Position numbers and translations under genes: made by a program | Notes under the pieces: model-generated | The model's database searches: none | What the model saw: only the letters and a program-made list of their open reading frames with translations | What the model was told of the DNA's origin: nothing | Source of the DNA: Paraburkholderia adhaesiva | GTDB taxonomy: Bacteria > Pseudomonadota > Gammaproteobacteria > Burkholderiales > Burkholderiaceae | NCBI RefSeq assembly: GCF_021390575.1 | Contig: NZ_JAJEJQ010000003.1 | Location: 550,001 to 614,000 of the forward strand | Reading direction: 5' to 3' | DNA: 64,000 nucleotides | Shown: positions 34,884 to 42,442 of the stretch, piece after piece | Position numbering within the stretch: position 1 is the first letter of the stretch | Layout: each line of letters opens with the position of its first letter

Positions 34884-35353
34884 AGCGTATAGCGAAATGA
34901 CTTCACGAAGCCACGTCCCTTGACTGGCTTCGCCGCTCCGGACGTCGTCAGAGGAACGACGACTTCGGACGGGTTCTCGCTCATCTTCTCCGCCGCCGTG
35001 TCGATATGCACTTCGTAGCCCGCATCGATCAGCGTATCGGCGATGTCCACCGTGATCCGCAGGGTTTTGCCGGAGCCGACGCTAGCGCCAGAGATGCCAT
35101 CGACTTTGGCGCCGCCGCCCGTCATCCGGTACCAGTCGCGCAAGTGTTTGTAGTACTTGGCCTTTTCACCCGCCATCCATAGCGTGCCTTGGTAACGACC
35201 TGCGCGATCCGTCACATACGTGACCACATACGCACCGTCGCCGCCGTAATTGCTCAATTGTGTTTCGAATGTGACCTGGCGCGCCGATGCCATCGAAGGC
35301 ACGGCGAGCGCGGCAGCCAGCGCGGCAGCCGGGATGGCGTATTTCACTGTCAT
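34880..35353 (-). CDS. DUF2271 exported protein, probable flavinylated electron carrier
   Basis: The 157-residue protein has a Sec-type signal (AAALAAALAVPSMASA) and a DUF2271 domain. Residues 85-91 read DGISGAS, matching the ApbE target pattern D-x-x-(S/T)-G-A-(S/T); the FMN acceptor would be Ser91. DUF2271 proteins are known in extracytosolic flavin-transfer gene clusters with ApbE and PepSY proteins, and that is exactly the context here. It overlaps the reductase gene by four bases and leads the operon. The motif is seen directly; flavinylation itself is inferred. Confidence 0.82.
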   Translation of the reverse strand: MTVKYAIPAAALAAALAVPSMASARQVTFETQLSNYGGDGAYVVTYVTDRAGRYQGTLWMAGEKAKYYKHLRDWYRMTGGGAKVDGISGASVGSGKTLRITVDIADTLIDAGYEVHIDTAAEKMSENPSEVVVPLTTSGAAKPVKGRGFVKSFRYTL

Positions 35354-35447
35354 GATCAGCCTCGTGAGTTGTGGCGATGTGTGTGGGGCGCCGGATCGCC
35401 GGGGCGGGCCGGACGTGATGGGAAAGCCTTGGCGGAACCTGCCAGCG

Positions 35448-35906
35448 CTAGTTGATCTGGACCTGTGGCTTCGTTCCCGGGGTCAGCACGCCGCCTGCTG
35501 GCGCTGCGCCGCTCGGCCCGTCGCCAGCGGCGCTGCCCGGCGTGGCCGGCTGAGCACCACGCCCGCGTTCGCCGCCGTGCTCCGCTCGCCCGCGATGCCG
35601 GCCGTGCCCGTCATCGTCGTCATCGGTCTTCATCCGCATGATTTCGAGCGTGGCGGGATTGACTTTGGCCTTGAAGCGGCGACCGTCACGATCGGTTCCG
35701 CGGACCACATAGCAGCCGTCGTCCGTCTTGATCTTGTCGACGTTCCAGCCCTGCGACCTGGCAAGTGAATCGAGCTCCTTGACCGGTTTCCAGTTCGCAA
35801 GCGGCACGTTGCAGTGCTCGTCTGCCAGGGCAATCCGCGTACCCACGGCGGAAACTGCGACAATGGCTGCAATCGCGAGGCCGTAGCGAAGCGGGCGAAG
35901 GGGCAT
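35448..35906 (-). CDS. Small PepSY-domain periplasmic protein
   Basis: The 152-residue protein has a signal peptide (YGLAIAAIVAVSAVGTRIALA), then a PepSY domain (PLANWKPVKELDSLARSQGWNVDKIKTDDGCYVVRGTDRDGRRFKAKVNPATLEIMRM), and a low-complexity tail rich in Asp, His, Arg and Gly that might bind metal. GGAG lies before the ATG at 35906. It is 95 bases ahead of the DUF2271 gene on the same strand and divergent from a two-component system. Proteins like this often sit with response-regulator pairs and may modulate signalling or the redox module. Confidence 0.8.
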   Translation of the reverse strand: MPLRPLRYGLAIAAIVAVSAVGTRIALADEHCNVPLANWKPVKELDSLARSQGWNVDKIKTDDGCYVVRGTDRDGRRFKAKVNPATLEIMRMKTDDDDDGHGRHRGRAEHGGERGRGAQPATPGSAAGDGPSGAAPAGGVLTPGTKPQVQIN

Positions 35907-36045
35907 GGTGAATCTCCGGTTCGTCGTAACAGGCTTCACGATGCCGCACCTGGCTGAAGCCAACCTTGCGAACGCGGGATTTTTTCTTAATCCCGGCGTA
36001 AGGTTCGCGTAGCAGAGTTCCGGATAAACATCATTGGGAAAAGGC

Positions 36046-36708
36046 ATGAGAGTGCTGCTTGTCGAGGACGATCCCCTGCTCGGACAAGCCGTCAGAGATC
36101 AGATCACGCGTGACGGACACTCGACCGATCATGTCGCCAGCCTTGGCGACGCGCGTCGCTACGAGCAGGCCGCCAACTACGATTTGATCCTGCTTGACCT
36201 GATGCTACCCGACGGCCGGGGCCTCGACTTTTTGCGGGAATTGCGCGCGCGTGGCTCGACGGTTGCCGTCATCATCCTCACGGCGCTCGATCAGGTCACG
36301 AGCCGCATCGCAGGGTTGAATGCCGGTGCGGACGATTACCTCGTCAAGCCCTTTGACCTCTCCGAACTTTCGGCGCGCGTGAACGCTGTTGCGCGCCGGT
36401 ACAGCGGCAATCCGAATCCGCTCGTCACATTGGGGGATCTCGAAGTCGATCTGGCCGCACACAGCCTCAAGCGCGACGGTCAGGACATTTCGCTCACGGC
36501 AAGCGAATGGGCGTTGCTCGAGGCGTTCATCCAGCGGCAGGACAGGATTCTTTCCAGGGCGCAACTGGAGGAGCGTCTCTATTCGTTCAGCGCCGAAATC
36601 GGTAGCAATACGATCGAAGTGCACATGAGCCGGCTGCGCAAAAAACTGGGAGCCGACCTGATCGAAACGATACGCGGCCTTGGCTACCGGCTGCGCAACG
36701 ACCGATGA
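36046..36708 (+). CDS. OmpR/PhoB-family response regulator
   Basis: The 220-residue protein has a receiver domain (LLVEDDPLLGQAVRDQI, phospho-acceptor Asp in LILLDLMLPDG, Lys in DDYLVKPFDLSEL) and a C-terminal winged helix ending SRAQLEERLYSFSAEIGSNTIEVHMSRLRKKLGADLIETIRGLGYRLR, typical of the QseB/PmrA group. ATG 36046 begins the receiver; a TTG at 36034 is in frame. It overlaps the sensor kinase start by four bases and is divergent from the PepSY and flavin-transfer genes, its probable targets. Confidence 0.93.
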   Translation: MRVLLVEDDPLLGQAVRDQITRDGHSTDHVASLGDARRYEQAANYDLILLDLMLPDGRGLDFLRELRARGSTVAVIILTALDQVTSRIAGLNAGADDYLVKPFDLSELSARVNAVARRYSGNPNPLVTLGDLEVDLAAHSLKRDGQDISLTASEWALLEAFIQRQDRILSRAQLEERLYSFSAEIGSNTIEVHMSRLRKKLGADLIETIRGLGYRLRNDR

Positions 36709-38039
36709 TGCTGCGCAGCCTGCAGGTACGTATGGCCGTCCTCTTGGCGGCCGGCCTGATCGTCTTCTCGCTGGCTGCCGCGTTCGCGGTATTTCACGTG
36801 CTGCGCGGGGAAATTAACCGCATGTCGGATAGTGCGTTGCAGGAGACCGCTCAGCGGCTCGTGCCGCTTGCCGTGATGGACATCGTCGACGTGGAACGGC
36901 AATCTGACGACGGCCAACGGATCGCCGCCGTCCGCGCGCACCACGAACTGTTGACCTATATCGTTCGCGATCAGGCCGGAAATACCGTCCTGCAGTCTCA
37001 TGACGCAAACCCAGCGATCTTTCCGCCGGGGTTGACGTCCGGATTCCGCTCGACGCAGACGCACCGGATTTACGCGGAGACCGTGCTGCAGGGGACGGTT
37101 ACGCTGTTGATTGCCGAGCCGCTGGCCAGCCGTCAGCGGGCAGGTTTTGGGGCCGCGTTTGCAGTTCTGCGGCCCTTGCTGCTGCTCGTCCCGCTGGGGC
37201 TGCTCGGTACGTGGCTGATGGTGCGCTCGGGGCTGCGCCCGATCCGGCAGTTCTGTGAAGGCATCGGCGGTCGCGGCCGCGACGACCTGAGCCCGCTCTC
37301 CAAAGCAGGATTGCCCGCCGAGATCGAACCCGTAGCCGATTCGGTCAATGCGCTGATGATCCGGCTGGGTCGCGCGCTGACTGCCGAGCGCAGCTTCACG
37401 GCGAATAGTGCGCACGAGCTACGCACGCCGATTGCAGCCGCGCTCGCGCAGACGCAGCGCCTCATCGCCGAGGCGCAAGGCTCGCAGCTCGAAGAACGTA
37501 CCAAAACCGTTGAGACTTCATTGCGCACACTCGCCCGGCTAAGCGAGAAACTGATGCAACTCGCGCGTGCGGAGGGTGGACACATCCTTGCCGATGTCCC
37601 ACAGGACCTTCGGCCGGTTCTGCAAATCGTGGTTGAAGATATTCGTCGTGCTGATCAGTCCGCGCGCGTAGACCTGACGCTGCCCGAGCAGGCAGTGAAT
37701 TCGCGGATCGACCAGGATGCCTTCGCGATTCTCGTGCGCAATCTGATCGAGAATGCGATCAAGCACGGGGCAGCAGAGCCCGTTCGCGCGGTGCTCTTTG
37801 CAGATGGACGGCTGAGCGTCGCCAATCGCGGGCGGATCGTGCCGGTTGACACACTTGCGCGCCTCACCGAGCCGTTCGAGCGTGGTGCCACGGCGGCCAC
37901 GGGAAGCGGCCTTGGCCTCGCAATCGTCAACGCCATCGTGCAGGCCGCGGGCGCGAGTCTCCACCTTCATTCTCCAGCGAGCGGCTGCCCCGACGGTTTC
38001 GAAGCCGTCGTCGAAGGGCTGACGCCTGCACGCGTTTAG
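36705..38039 (+). CDS. Sensor histidine kinase of the QseC/PmrB type
   Basis: The 444-residue protein has two membrane helices (about 9-30 and 148-170) around a periplasmic loop of roughly 115 residues, a HAMP-like linker, the phospho-acceptor helix FTANSAHELRTPIAAALAQTQ, and an ATPase domain with an N box (NLIENAIKHG) and a G box (GSGLGLAIVNAIV). The ligand is unknown. A start codon, ATGATG, overlaps the regulator's stop, so the pair is co-translated. Confidence 0.92.
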   Translation: MMLRSLQVRMAVLLAAGLIVFSLAAAFAVFHVLRGEINRMSDSALQETAQRLVPLAVMDIVDVERQSDDGQRIAAVRAHHELLTYIVRDQAGNTVLQSHDANPAIFPPGLTSGFRSTQTHRIYAETVLQGTVTLLIAEPLASRQRAGFGAAFAVLRPLLLLVPLGLLGTWLMVRSGLRPIRQFCEGIGGRGRDDLSPLSKAGLPAEIEPVADSVNALMIRLGRALTAERSFTANSAHELRTPIAAALAQTQRLIAEAQGSQLEERTKTVETSLRTLARLSEKLMQLARAEGGHILADVPQDLRPVLQIVVEDIRRADQSARVDLTLPEQAVNSRIDQDAFAILVRNLIENAIKHGAAEPVRAVLFADGRLSVANRGRIVPVDTLARLTEPFERGATAATGSGLGLAIVNAIVQAAGASLHLHSPASGCPDGFEAVVEGLTPARV

Positions 38040-38137
38040 TCTGCCTTCCAGATCCTCTAGTTGATCGCGCTATGTCACTGACGAACGCGAGTCGTCGATT
38101 CCCGGCTGCGCTTGAACCGACCGTCCACGCCCTGGGT

Positions 38138-38875
38138 TCAGTCGAACGGAATAGCCCCTTTAGGCGCATGCCTCATGGTCGTGAGCGTCGTGCTGATGTG
38201 GTCTTCGAGCGCGAGCGCGGCGCGTGCATCGGCGCGGCGTATAGCAGCTTCGAATATGCACGCGTGTTCGCGATGCAGGTCGCGGTTCGAGTTTTCGAGG
38301 CCGATGCACGCTCGCCGGTAGCGTTCTCCGTGCTGGGACAGCACGCGCAAAATCAGATACGTCCAGGGCGTTGCAGCGGCTGAGATCAGCTCCTCGTGAA
38401 AGCGCCGGTTATGAAGCTCCCAGGCGGACCGTTTGTCGATCGATACCGGCTGTTCCCACGCTGAAAGTGCTTCGAAGCTCTGGCGCACACGCTGTTCCCA
38501 GGCGGCGTCGCCGCGCCGGACCGATTCGCGCAGTGCGTCGACCTCGATCAGGATGCGCAACTTCGTGATGTGCTCCAGATCGGCGATCGACATCGGCGTG
38601 ACGCGAAAGCCGCGCTGACCCTCGGCGACGACGAGCGCGTCGCTGACGAGTCGCGTAAGCGCTTCACGCAGCGTGCCAGCACCGACGCCATAAACGTCCT
38701 TGAGGTGCTCGACGCGCAGCTTCGTGCCGGGCGGATAGCGGCCCTCGATGATGTGCTGGCGCAACTGGTGATACGCCTGCTCGCCGAGCGTGCGGGCGTG
38801 CTGCCCGGCCGCGTCGTCGGAGAACGAAGGGGAGACGTGGGTGGGGAGTGTTTCGATCGACGGCGACAGGTTCAC
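38138..38875 (-). CDS. GntR-family (FCD) regulator of the phenol cluster
   Basis: The 245-residue protein has a GntR winged helix (AYHQLRQHIIEGRYPPGTKLRVEHLKDVYGVGAGTLREALTRLVSDALV) and a helical FCD ligand domain (LRILIEVDALRESV, LHNRRFHEELISA, HREHACIFEAAIRRDA). The start is GTG 38875 with AGGAG eight bases upstream. It overlaps the stop of the sigma-54 activator (GTGA), so the two are co-expressed. A GntR partner, PhcS, represses phenol genes in Comamonas, and this gene probably acts likewise. Confidence 0.82.
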   Translation of the reverse strand: MNLSPSIETLPTHVSPSFSDDAAGQHARTLGEQAYHQLRQHIIEGRYPPGTKLRVEHLKDVYGVGAGTLREALTRLVSDALVVAEGQRGFRVTPMSIADLEHITKLRILIEVDALRESVRRGDAAWEQRVRQSFEALSAWEQPVSIDKRSAWELHNRRFHEELISAAATPWTYLILRVLSQHGERYRRACIGLENSNRDLHREHACIFEAAIRRADARAALALEDHISTTLTTMRHAPKGAIPFD

Positions 38876-40566
38876 GCTTGATTCTCCTGATTCTGCTTGC
38901 GACCGAGGCGGTAGCTGAGCTGCGGACGCGTGATGCCGAGCAGACGCGCGGCGGCGGACAGGTTGCCGTTCGCGCGGTCCACAGCCTCGTGCAGCAGCGC
39001 GCGCTCGAGACCTTCGAGGCCGCCGCCATAGTCCTGAAGCCGGTCGAGCAGTGCCTGGCAGTCGAAGTGCGCGGCGCTGCTCTCCTGGATCTGCCCCTTG
39101 CGATCGATCGTTGCGCCCTCCGGCAGGCTCATGCCGGGAAAGAGATCCTTCGAATCGACCTCGCGGTTCGGCCGCGCCAGGATCACCGCGCGCTCGACGA
39201 TGTTTTCCAGCTCGCGCACGTTGCCGGGCCACGCGTACTCGCGCAGTGCTTCGCAGGCGTGATCGGTGAGCGCCGGCACCGGCTTGCCGTGCAGCGACGC
39301 GAAGCGTTCGAGCATCGCCTGTGCGAGCGGCTCGATGTCGTCGCGGCGCGCGCGCAGTGGCGGAATGATGACCGGATAGACGTTGATCCGGTAGAACAGG
39401 TCGGCGCGAAAACGGCCTTCCTGCACTGCCCGGGCGAGATCCTGGTTCGTCGCCGCAACGAGGCGGACGTCGACCTTACGATTGTTGGTCGAGCCGAGTC
39501 GCTCCACCTCGCCTTCCTGAATCACGCGCAACAGCTTGGCCTGCACTTCCAGCGGCAGCTCGCCGATTTCGTCGAGGAAGAGTGTGCCGCCTTCGGCGCG
39601 CTCGAAGCGTCCGGCGCGTGCGGCCTGCGAACCGGTGTAGGCGCCTTTCTCCGCACCAAACAGTTCCGATTCGATCAGCGCATGCGGAATGGCCGCGCAA
39701 TTGACCGCGACGAACGGACCGGATGCGCGCGGACTGAGCGCATGCAGCGCACGCGCAAAGCGCTCTTTACCGACACCGGTCTCGCCGGTGAGCAGCACCG
39801 TCACCTTGGTCGGGGCCGCCATCTGCAGCAGTCCATAGGCGGCGAGAAACGCGGGAGAGCTGCCGATCAGGCGGGTCTTGTCCGCATCGGGTGCGATTTC
39901 GAGGCGCAGCGATTCCACTTCGGTCTGCAGGTCGCGAATCGTGTTGAGAAGCGAGTCGGCCTTGAACCACGACGACAGCTCGGCAGCGTCCGGCCACTCA
40001 TCGAGCGGCTTGCCGACGATATGGCAATGCGCATCGTTCATGCCGCCGCATGACGTCTCCTTGAACAGGATCGTGCGGCCCATGAATGCACTCGTGTAGC
40101 CGGACGCATAGCCGATCAGCATCCAGCACACGGGCTGCGTCTGCGGTCCGAAACTGCGCTTGTGCACCTCGGCTTCCCATGAGTGCTCCCAGCGGTATTC
40201 GCCGTAGAAGCGGCCGGTATCCGGGTCGGCCTCGAAGCGGATCGGCGTGACCTGTACCGCGCCTTCGAGCATGTGCAGTTGCGGCCCGACCGCGAACATT
40301 TCGTAAAGCGACGCGTTGCTACGAATCTCGCGCGCGAGATTCGCATCGCGCTCGCCTGCAGCGAAGCCGGCGCGCGTGAATATCCGGCGCGTTTCGACCG
40401 GCCCGACGCTCTCCATCAGTTCGCGGCGCAGCGCGCCAAGCGCCGCTGTGTGGATCAGCACCATCCGCTGTCCGGCGAGCCAGATACGGCCGTCGCTGGC
40501 CGAAAAATGGATCAGCTTGCGCAGATCGGCGTCGGTCGGCAACGGTGGCAGCTCGGACCGTGTCAT
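38872..40566 (-). CDS. dmpR: Phenol-responsive sigma-54 activator, XylR/DmpR family
   Basis: The 564-residue protein has the XylR_N sensory domain, a V4R domain with metal-type cysteines (SCGGMNDAHCHIVGKP), a sigma-54 AAA+ domain (Walker A GETGVGKE, GAFTGA-type loop GAEKGAYTGS, EGGTLFLDEIGEL) and a Fis-type helix-turn-helix (LSAAARLLGITRPQLSYRLGRK). Such proteins bind phenols directly and then open sigma-54 promoters. ATG 40566 with GGAG five bases upstream is preferred over 40602, which lacks a ribosome-binding site. It is divergent from the phenol hydroxylase operon it should control. Confidence 0.93.
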   Translation of the reverse strand: MTRSELPPLPTDADLRKLIHFSASDGRIWLAGQRMVLIHTAALGALRRELMESVGPVETRRIFTRAGFAAGERDANLAREIRSNASLYEMFAVGPQLHMLEGAVQVTPIRFEADPDTGRFYGEYRWEHSWEAEVHKRSFGPQTQPVCWMLIGYASGYTSAFMGRTILFKETSCGGMNDAHCHIVGKPLDEWPDAAELSSWFKADSLLNTIRDLQTEVESLRLEIAPDADKTRLIGSSPAFLAAYGLLQMAAPTKVTVLLTGETGVGKERFARALHALSPRASGPFVAVNCAAIPHALIESELFGAEKGAYTGSQAARAGRFERAEGGTLFLDEIGELPLEVQAKLLRVIQEGEVERLGSTNNRKVDVRLVAATNQDLARAVQEGRFRADLFYRINVYPVIIPPLRARRDDIEPLAQAMLERFASLHGKPVPALTDHACEALREYAWPGNVRELENIVERAVILARPNREVDSKDLFPGMSLPEGATIDRKGQIQESSAAHFDCQALLDRLQDYGGGLEGLERALLHEAVDRANGNLSAAARLLGITRPQLSYRLGRKQNQENQA

Positions 40567-40656
40567 GTCGTCTCCATCGAGATTTTTCAATTTCCCCAAC
40601 ATCTGAGCAGCGATGTGGGTGGCGTTTGATGATTTCGTGAATCGCGCCTGAATGTG

Positions 40657-40672
40657 TTGATCAAATCATGAA
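40657..40672 (+). promoter_or_regulatory. Upstream activator site 1 for the DmpR-like activator
   Basis: TTGATCAAATCATGAA at 40657-40672 resembles the DmpR/PoxR site TTGATCAATTGATCAA, with a perfect TTGATCAA half. It lies about 180 bases before the inferred transcription start, a normal distance for an enhancer-binding site. It is also about 90 bases upstream of the activator gene itself. Confidence 0.6.
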
Positions 40673-40683
40673 AACCCGCTGCA

Positions 40684-40699
40684 AATCAACTGTTTGAGC
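40684..40699 (+). promoter_or_regulatory. Upstream activator site 2 (weaker)
   Basis: AATCAACTGTTTGAGC at 40684-40699 is a degenerate version of the same dyad, centred 27 bases from site 1. Paired sites about two to three helical turns apart are usual for XylR/DmpR activators. The match is weak and rests partly on position. Confidence 0.4.
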
Positions 40700-40724
40700 A
40701 GGCTGATCTTGAGCTGGCGCAGAT

Positions 40725-40736
40725 CTGGTTAACCAG
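40725..40736. promoter_or_regulatory. 12-base palindrome between activator sites and promoter
   Basis: CTGGTTAACCAG is a perfect palindrome at 40725-40736. It is unlike the activator sites and sits where a repressor could interfere with looping. It is a candidate operator for the GntR-family regulator encoded next door, which is inference. Confidence 0.4.
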
Positions 40737-40815
40737 TATTGCGCTGCAAGATAGGCATCCGGATGTCGGTGCTTACCCTTAATTATCGAGATTTTTGCCG
40801 GGGATGCTCGCCGCA

Positions 40816-40831
40816 TGGCACGGATGGTGCA
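40816..40831 (+). promoter_or_regulatory. Sigma-54 promoter of the phenol hydroxylase operon
   Basis: TGGCAC-GGATG-GTGCA at 40816-40831 has the invariant GG (-24) and GC (-12) with the required spacing; only one of the consensus T residues is replaced by G. Transcription should begin near 40842, and dmpK starts at 40861. Activator sites lie upstream, and a weak AT-rich IHF-like segment is seen near 40781-40795. Confidence 0.8.
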
Positions 40832-40860
40832 TTGAATACCGCGCAATGGAGGAGACACCC

Positions 40861-41088
40861 ATGCACAGACAGAACGCAGACGACCCGTTCGATCCGGGCC
40901 GCAGATTCGTCAAGGTGACCGGCATCAACGACCGGGGATTCGTCGAATTCGAATTCTCGGTGGGACAGCCGGAACTCTGCGTCGAACTGATGTTGCCGCT
41001 CGCCGCATTCGAGGAGTTCTGCCTTGCGCAAAACGTCTCGCGGCTCGGTGAGTCGAGCGAAACCATGACCGGGAGGAGCCAGCAGTGA
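40861..41088 (+). CDS. dmpK: Phenol hydroxylase assembly subunit P0
   Basis: The 75-residue protein matches DmpK: FDPGRRFVKVTGINDRGFVEFEFSVGQPELCVELMLPLAAFEEFC. In the dimethylphenol system this small subunit is needed for assembly of active oxygenase rather than for turnover. GGAGGAG (40848-40854) fixes the ATG at 40861. Its stop overlaps the dmpL GTG start (GTGA). It is the first gene after the sigma-54 promoter. Confidence 0.9.
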   Translation: MHRQNADDPFDPGRRFVKVTGINDRGFVEFEFSVGQPELCVELMLPLAAFEEFCLAQNVSRLGESSETMTGRSQQ

Positions 41089-42083
41089 CCATCGATCTGA
41101 AGACAGTAGACATCAAGCCGCTGCGACACACCTTTGCGCACGTCGCGCAGTACATCGGCGAGGGCAAGACCGCATCGCGCTACATGGAAGGCACCATGGG
41201 CTCGCAGCCCACGGCCAACTTCCACTATCGCCCGACGTGGGATCCCGATCACGACCTGTTCGACAGGTCACGCACTGCGATCGTCATGTCGGACTGGTAC
41301 GCGCTGAAGGACCCGCGGCAGTTCTATTACGCGTCATGGACGATGACGCGCGCGCGCCAGCAGGACGCGATGGAAGCCAACTTCGAATTCGTCGAGTCGC
41401 GCGGCATGGCGGACCTTATACCTGCAGCGCTGGCAGCCCAGGCGCTGGCCGTACTGGTGCCGCTGCGCCACGCCGCCTGGGGCGCGAACATGAACAACTC
41501 GCAGATCTGCGCCCTCGGCTACGGCACTGCGTTCACCGCGCCCGCGATGTTCCATGCGATGGACAACCTCGGCATCGCGCAGTACCTCACGCGCCTCGCA
41601 ATCGCCGTGTCCGGCCCGAACGTGCTGGACGACGCGAAGGCCGCATGGCTCGCGGATCCGGCGTGGCAGGCGCTGCGTCGATACGTTGAGGATACCTTGG
41701 TAATCGACGACCCTGTCGAGCTCTTCATCACGCAGAACCTCGCGCTCGACGGCCTGCTGTATCCGCTCGTCTATGACCGCTTCGTCGACGAGCATGTGGC
41801 GCTCAACAACGGCTCCGCGATTGCGATGCTGACAGCCTTCATGCCCGAGTGGCACGAGGAATCGAGCCGATGGGTCGATGCGGTCGTCAAGACGATTGCC
41901 GCCGAATCCGAAGACAACCGCGCGTGCCTCACGCATTGGGCGCATCACTGGGAGGAGCAGGCTGCCGCGGCGCTATTGCCCGTCGCCGCGCTGGCGTTTC
42001 CACAAAACGCCCATGCGATGCACGACGAGGTACGCGGGCAGCTTCGCGCGCGTTTCGCGAAACTCGGCATCGCCCGCCAGTAA
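41085..42083 (+). CDS. dmpL: Phenol hydroxylase oxygenase beta subunit P1
   Basis: The 332-residue protein is the non-iron helical subunit of the (alpha-beta-gamma)2 oxygenase that hydroxylates phenol to catechol. Family segments include YMEGTMGSQPTANFHYRPTWDPDHDLFD, DWYALKDPRQFYYASWTMTRARQQDAMEANFEFVE and SGPNVLDDAKAAWLADPAWQALRRYVED. It starts at GTG 41085, coupled to dmpK. A long antisense open frame over this and the next two genes is a codon-bias artefact. Confidence 0.94.
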   Translation: MTIDLKTVDIKPLRHTFAHVAQYIGEGKTASRYMEGTMGSQPTANFHYRPTWDPDHDLFDRSRTAIVMSDWYALKDPRQFYYASWTMTRARQQDAMEANFEFVESRGMADLIPAALAAQALAVLVPLRHAAWGANMNNSQICALGYGTAFTAPAMFHAMDNLGIAQYLTRLAIAVSGPNVLDDAKAAWLADPAWQALRRYVEDTLVIDDPVELFITQNLALDGLLYPLVYDRFVDEHVALNNGSAIAMLTAFMPEWHEESSRWVDAVVKTIAAESEDNRACLTHWAHHWEEQAAAALLPVAALAFPQNAHAMHDEVRGQLRARFAKLGIARQ

Positions 42084-42133
42084 CGCGCGATTAGGCGCGA
42101 CTTGATCTGACCGACCTGACCGAAGGAAAACGC

Positions 42134-42403
42134 ATGTCCAACGTATTCATTGCATTTCAGGCCAATGAGGAATCCAGGGCCGTCGTCGAGGCGATTCTCG
42201 CGGACAACCCGAACGCGGTGGCCGTCGAATCGCCGGGGATGGTGAAGATCGACGCGCCGGGGCACCTGACGATCCGGCGCGAGACGATCGAGGACCTGAC
42301 CGGTGCCCGCTTCGACTTGCAGCAGCTTCACGTCAACCTGATCACGATCTCTGGCTACGTCGACGAAGACGACGACCAGTTCACGCTCAGCTGGAAAAAC
42401 TAA
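42134..42403 (+). CDS. dmpM: Phenol hydroxylase effector (coupling) protein P2
   Basis: The 89-residue protein is the cofactor-free regulatory component that binds the oxygenase and couples O2 activation to hydroxylation. It reads SNVFIAFQANEESRAVVEAILADNPNAVAVESPGMVKIDAPGHLTIRRETIEDLTG, with the known DmpM pattern throughout. GAAGGAAAA precedes the ATG. It lies between dmpL and dmpN, as in other phenol clusters. Confidence 0.94.
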   Translation: MSNVFIAFQANEESRAVVEAILADNPNAVAVESPGMVKIDAPGHLTIRRETIEDLTGARFDLQQLHVNLITISGYVDEDDDQFTLSWKN

Positions 42404-42442
42404 ACGCGGCGCATTGAACACCGCCCCATGAAGGAGACAGGC

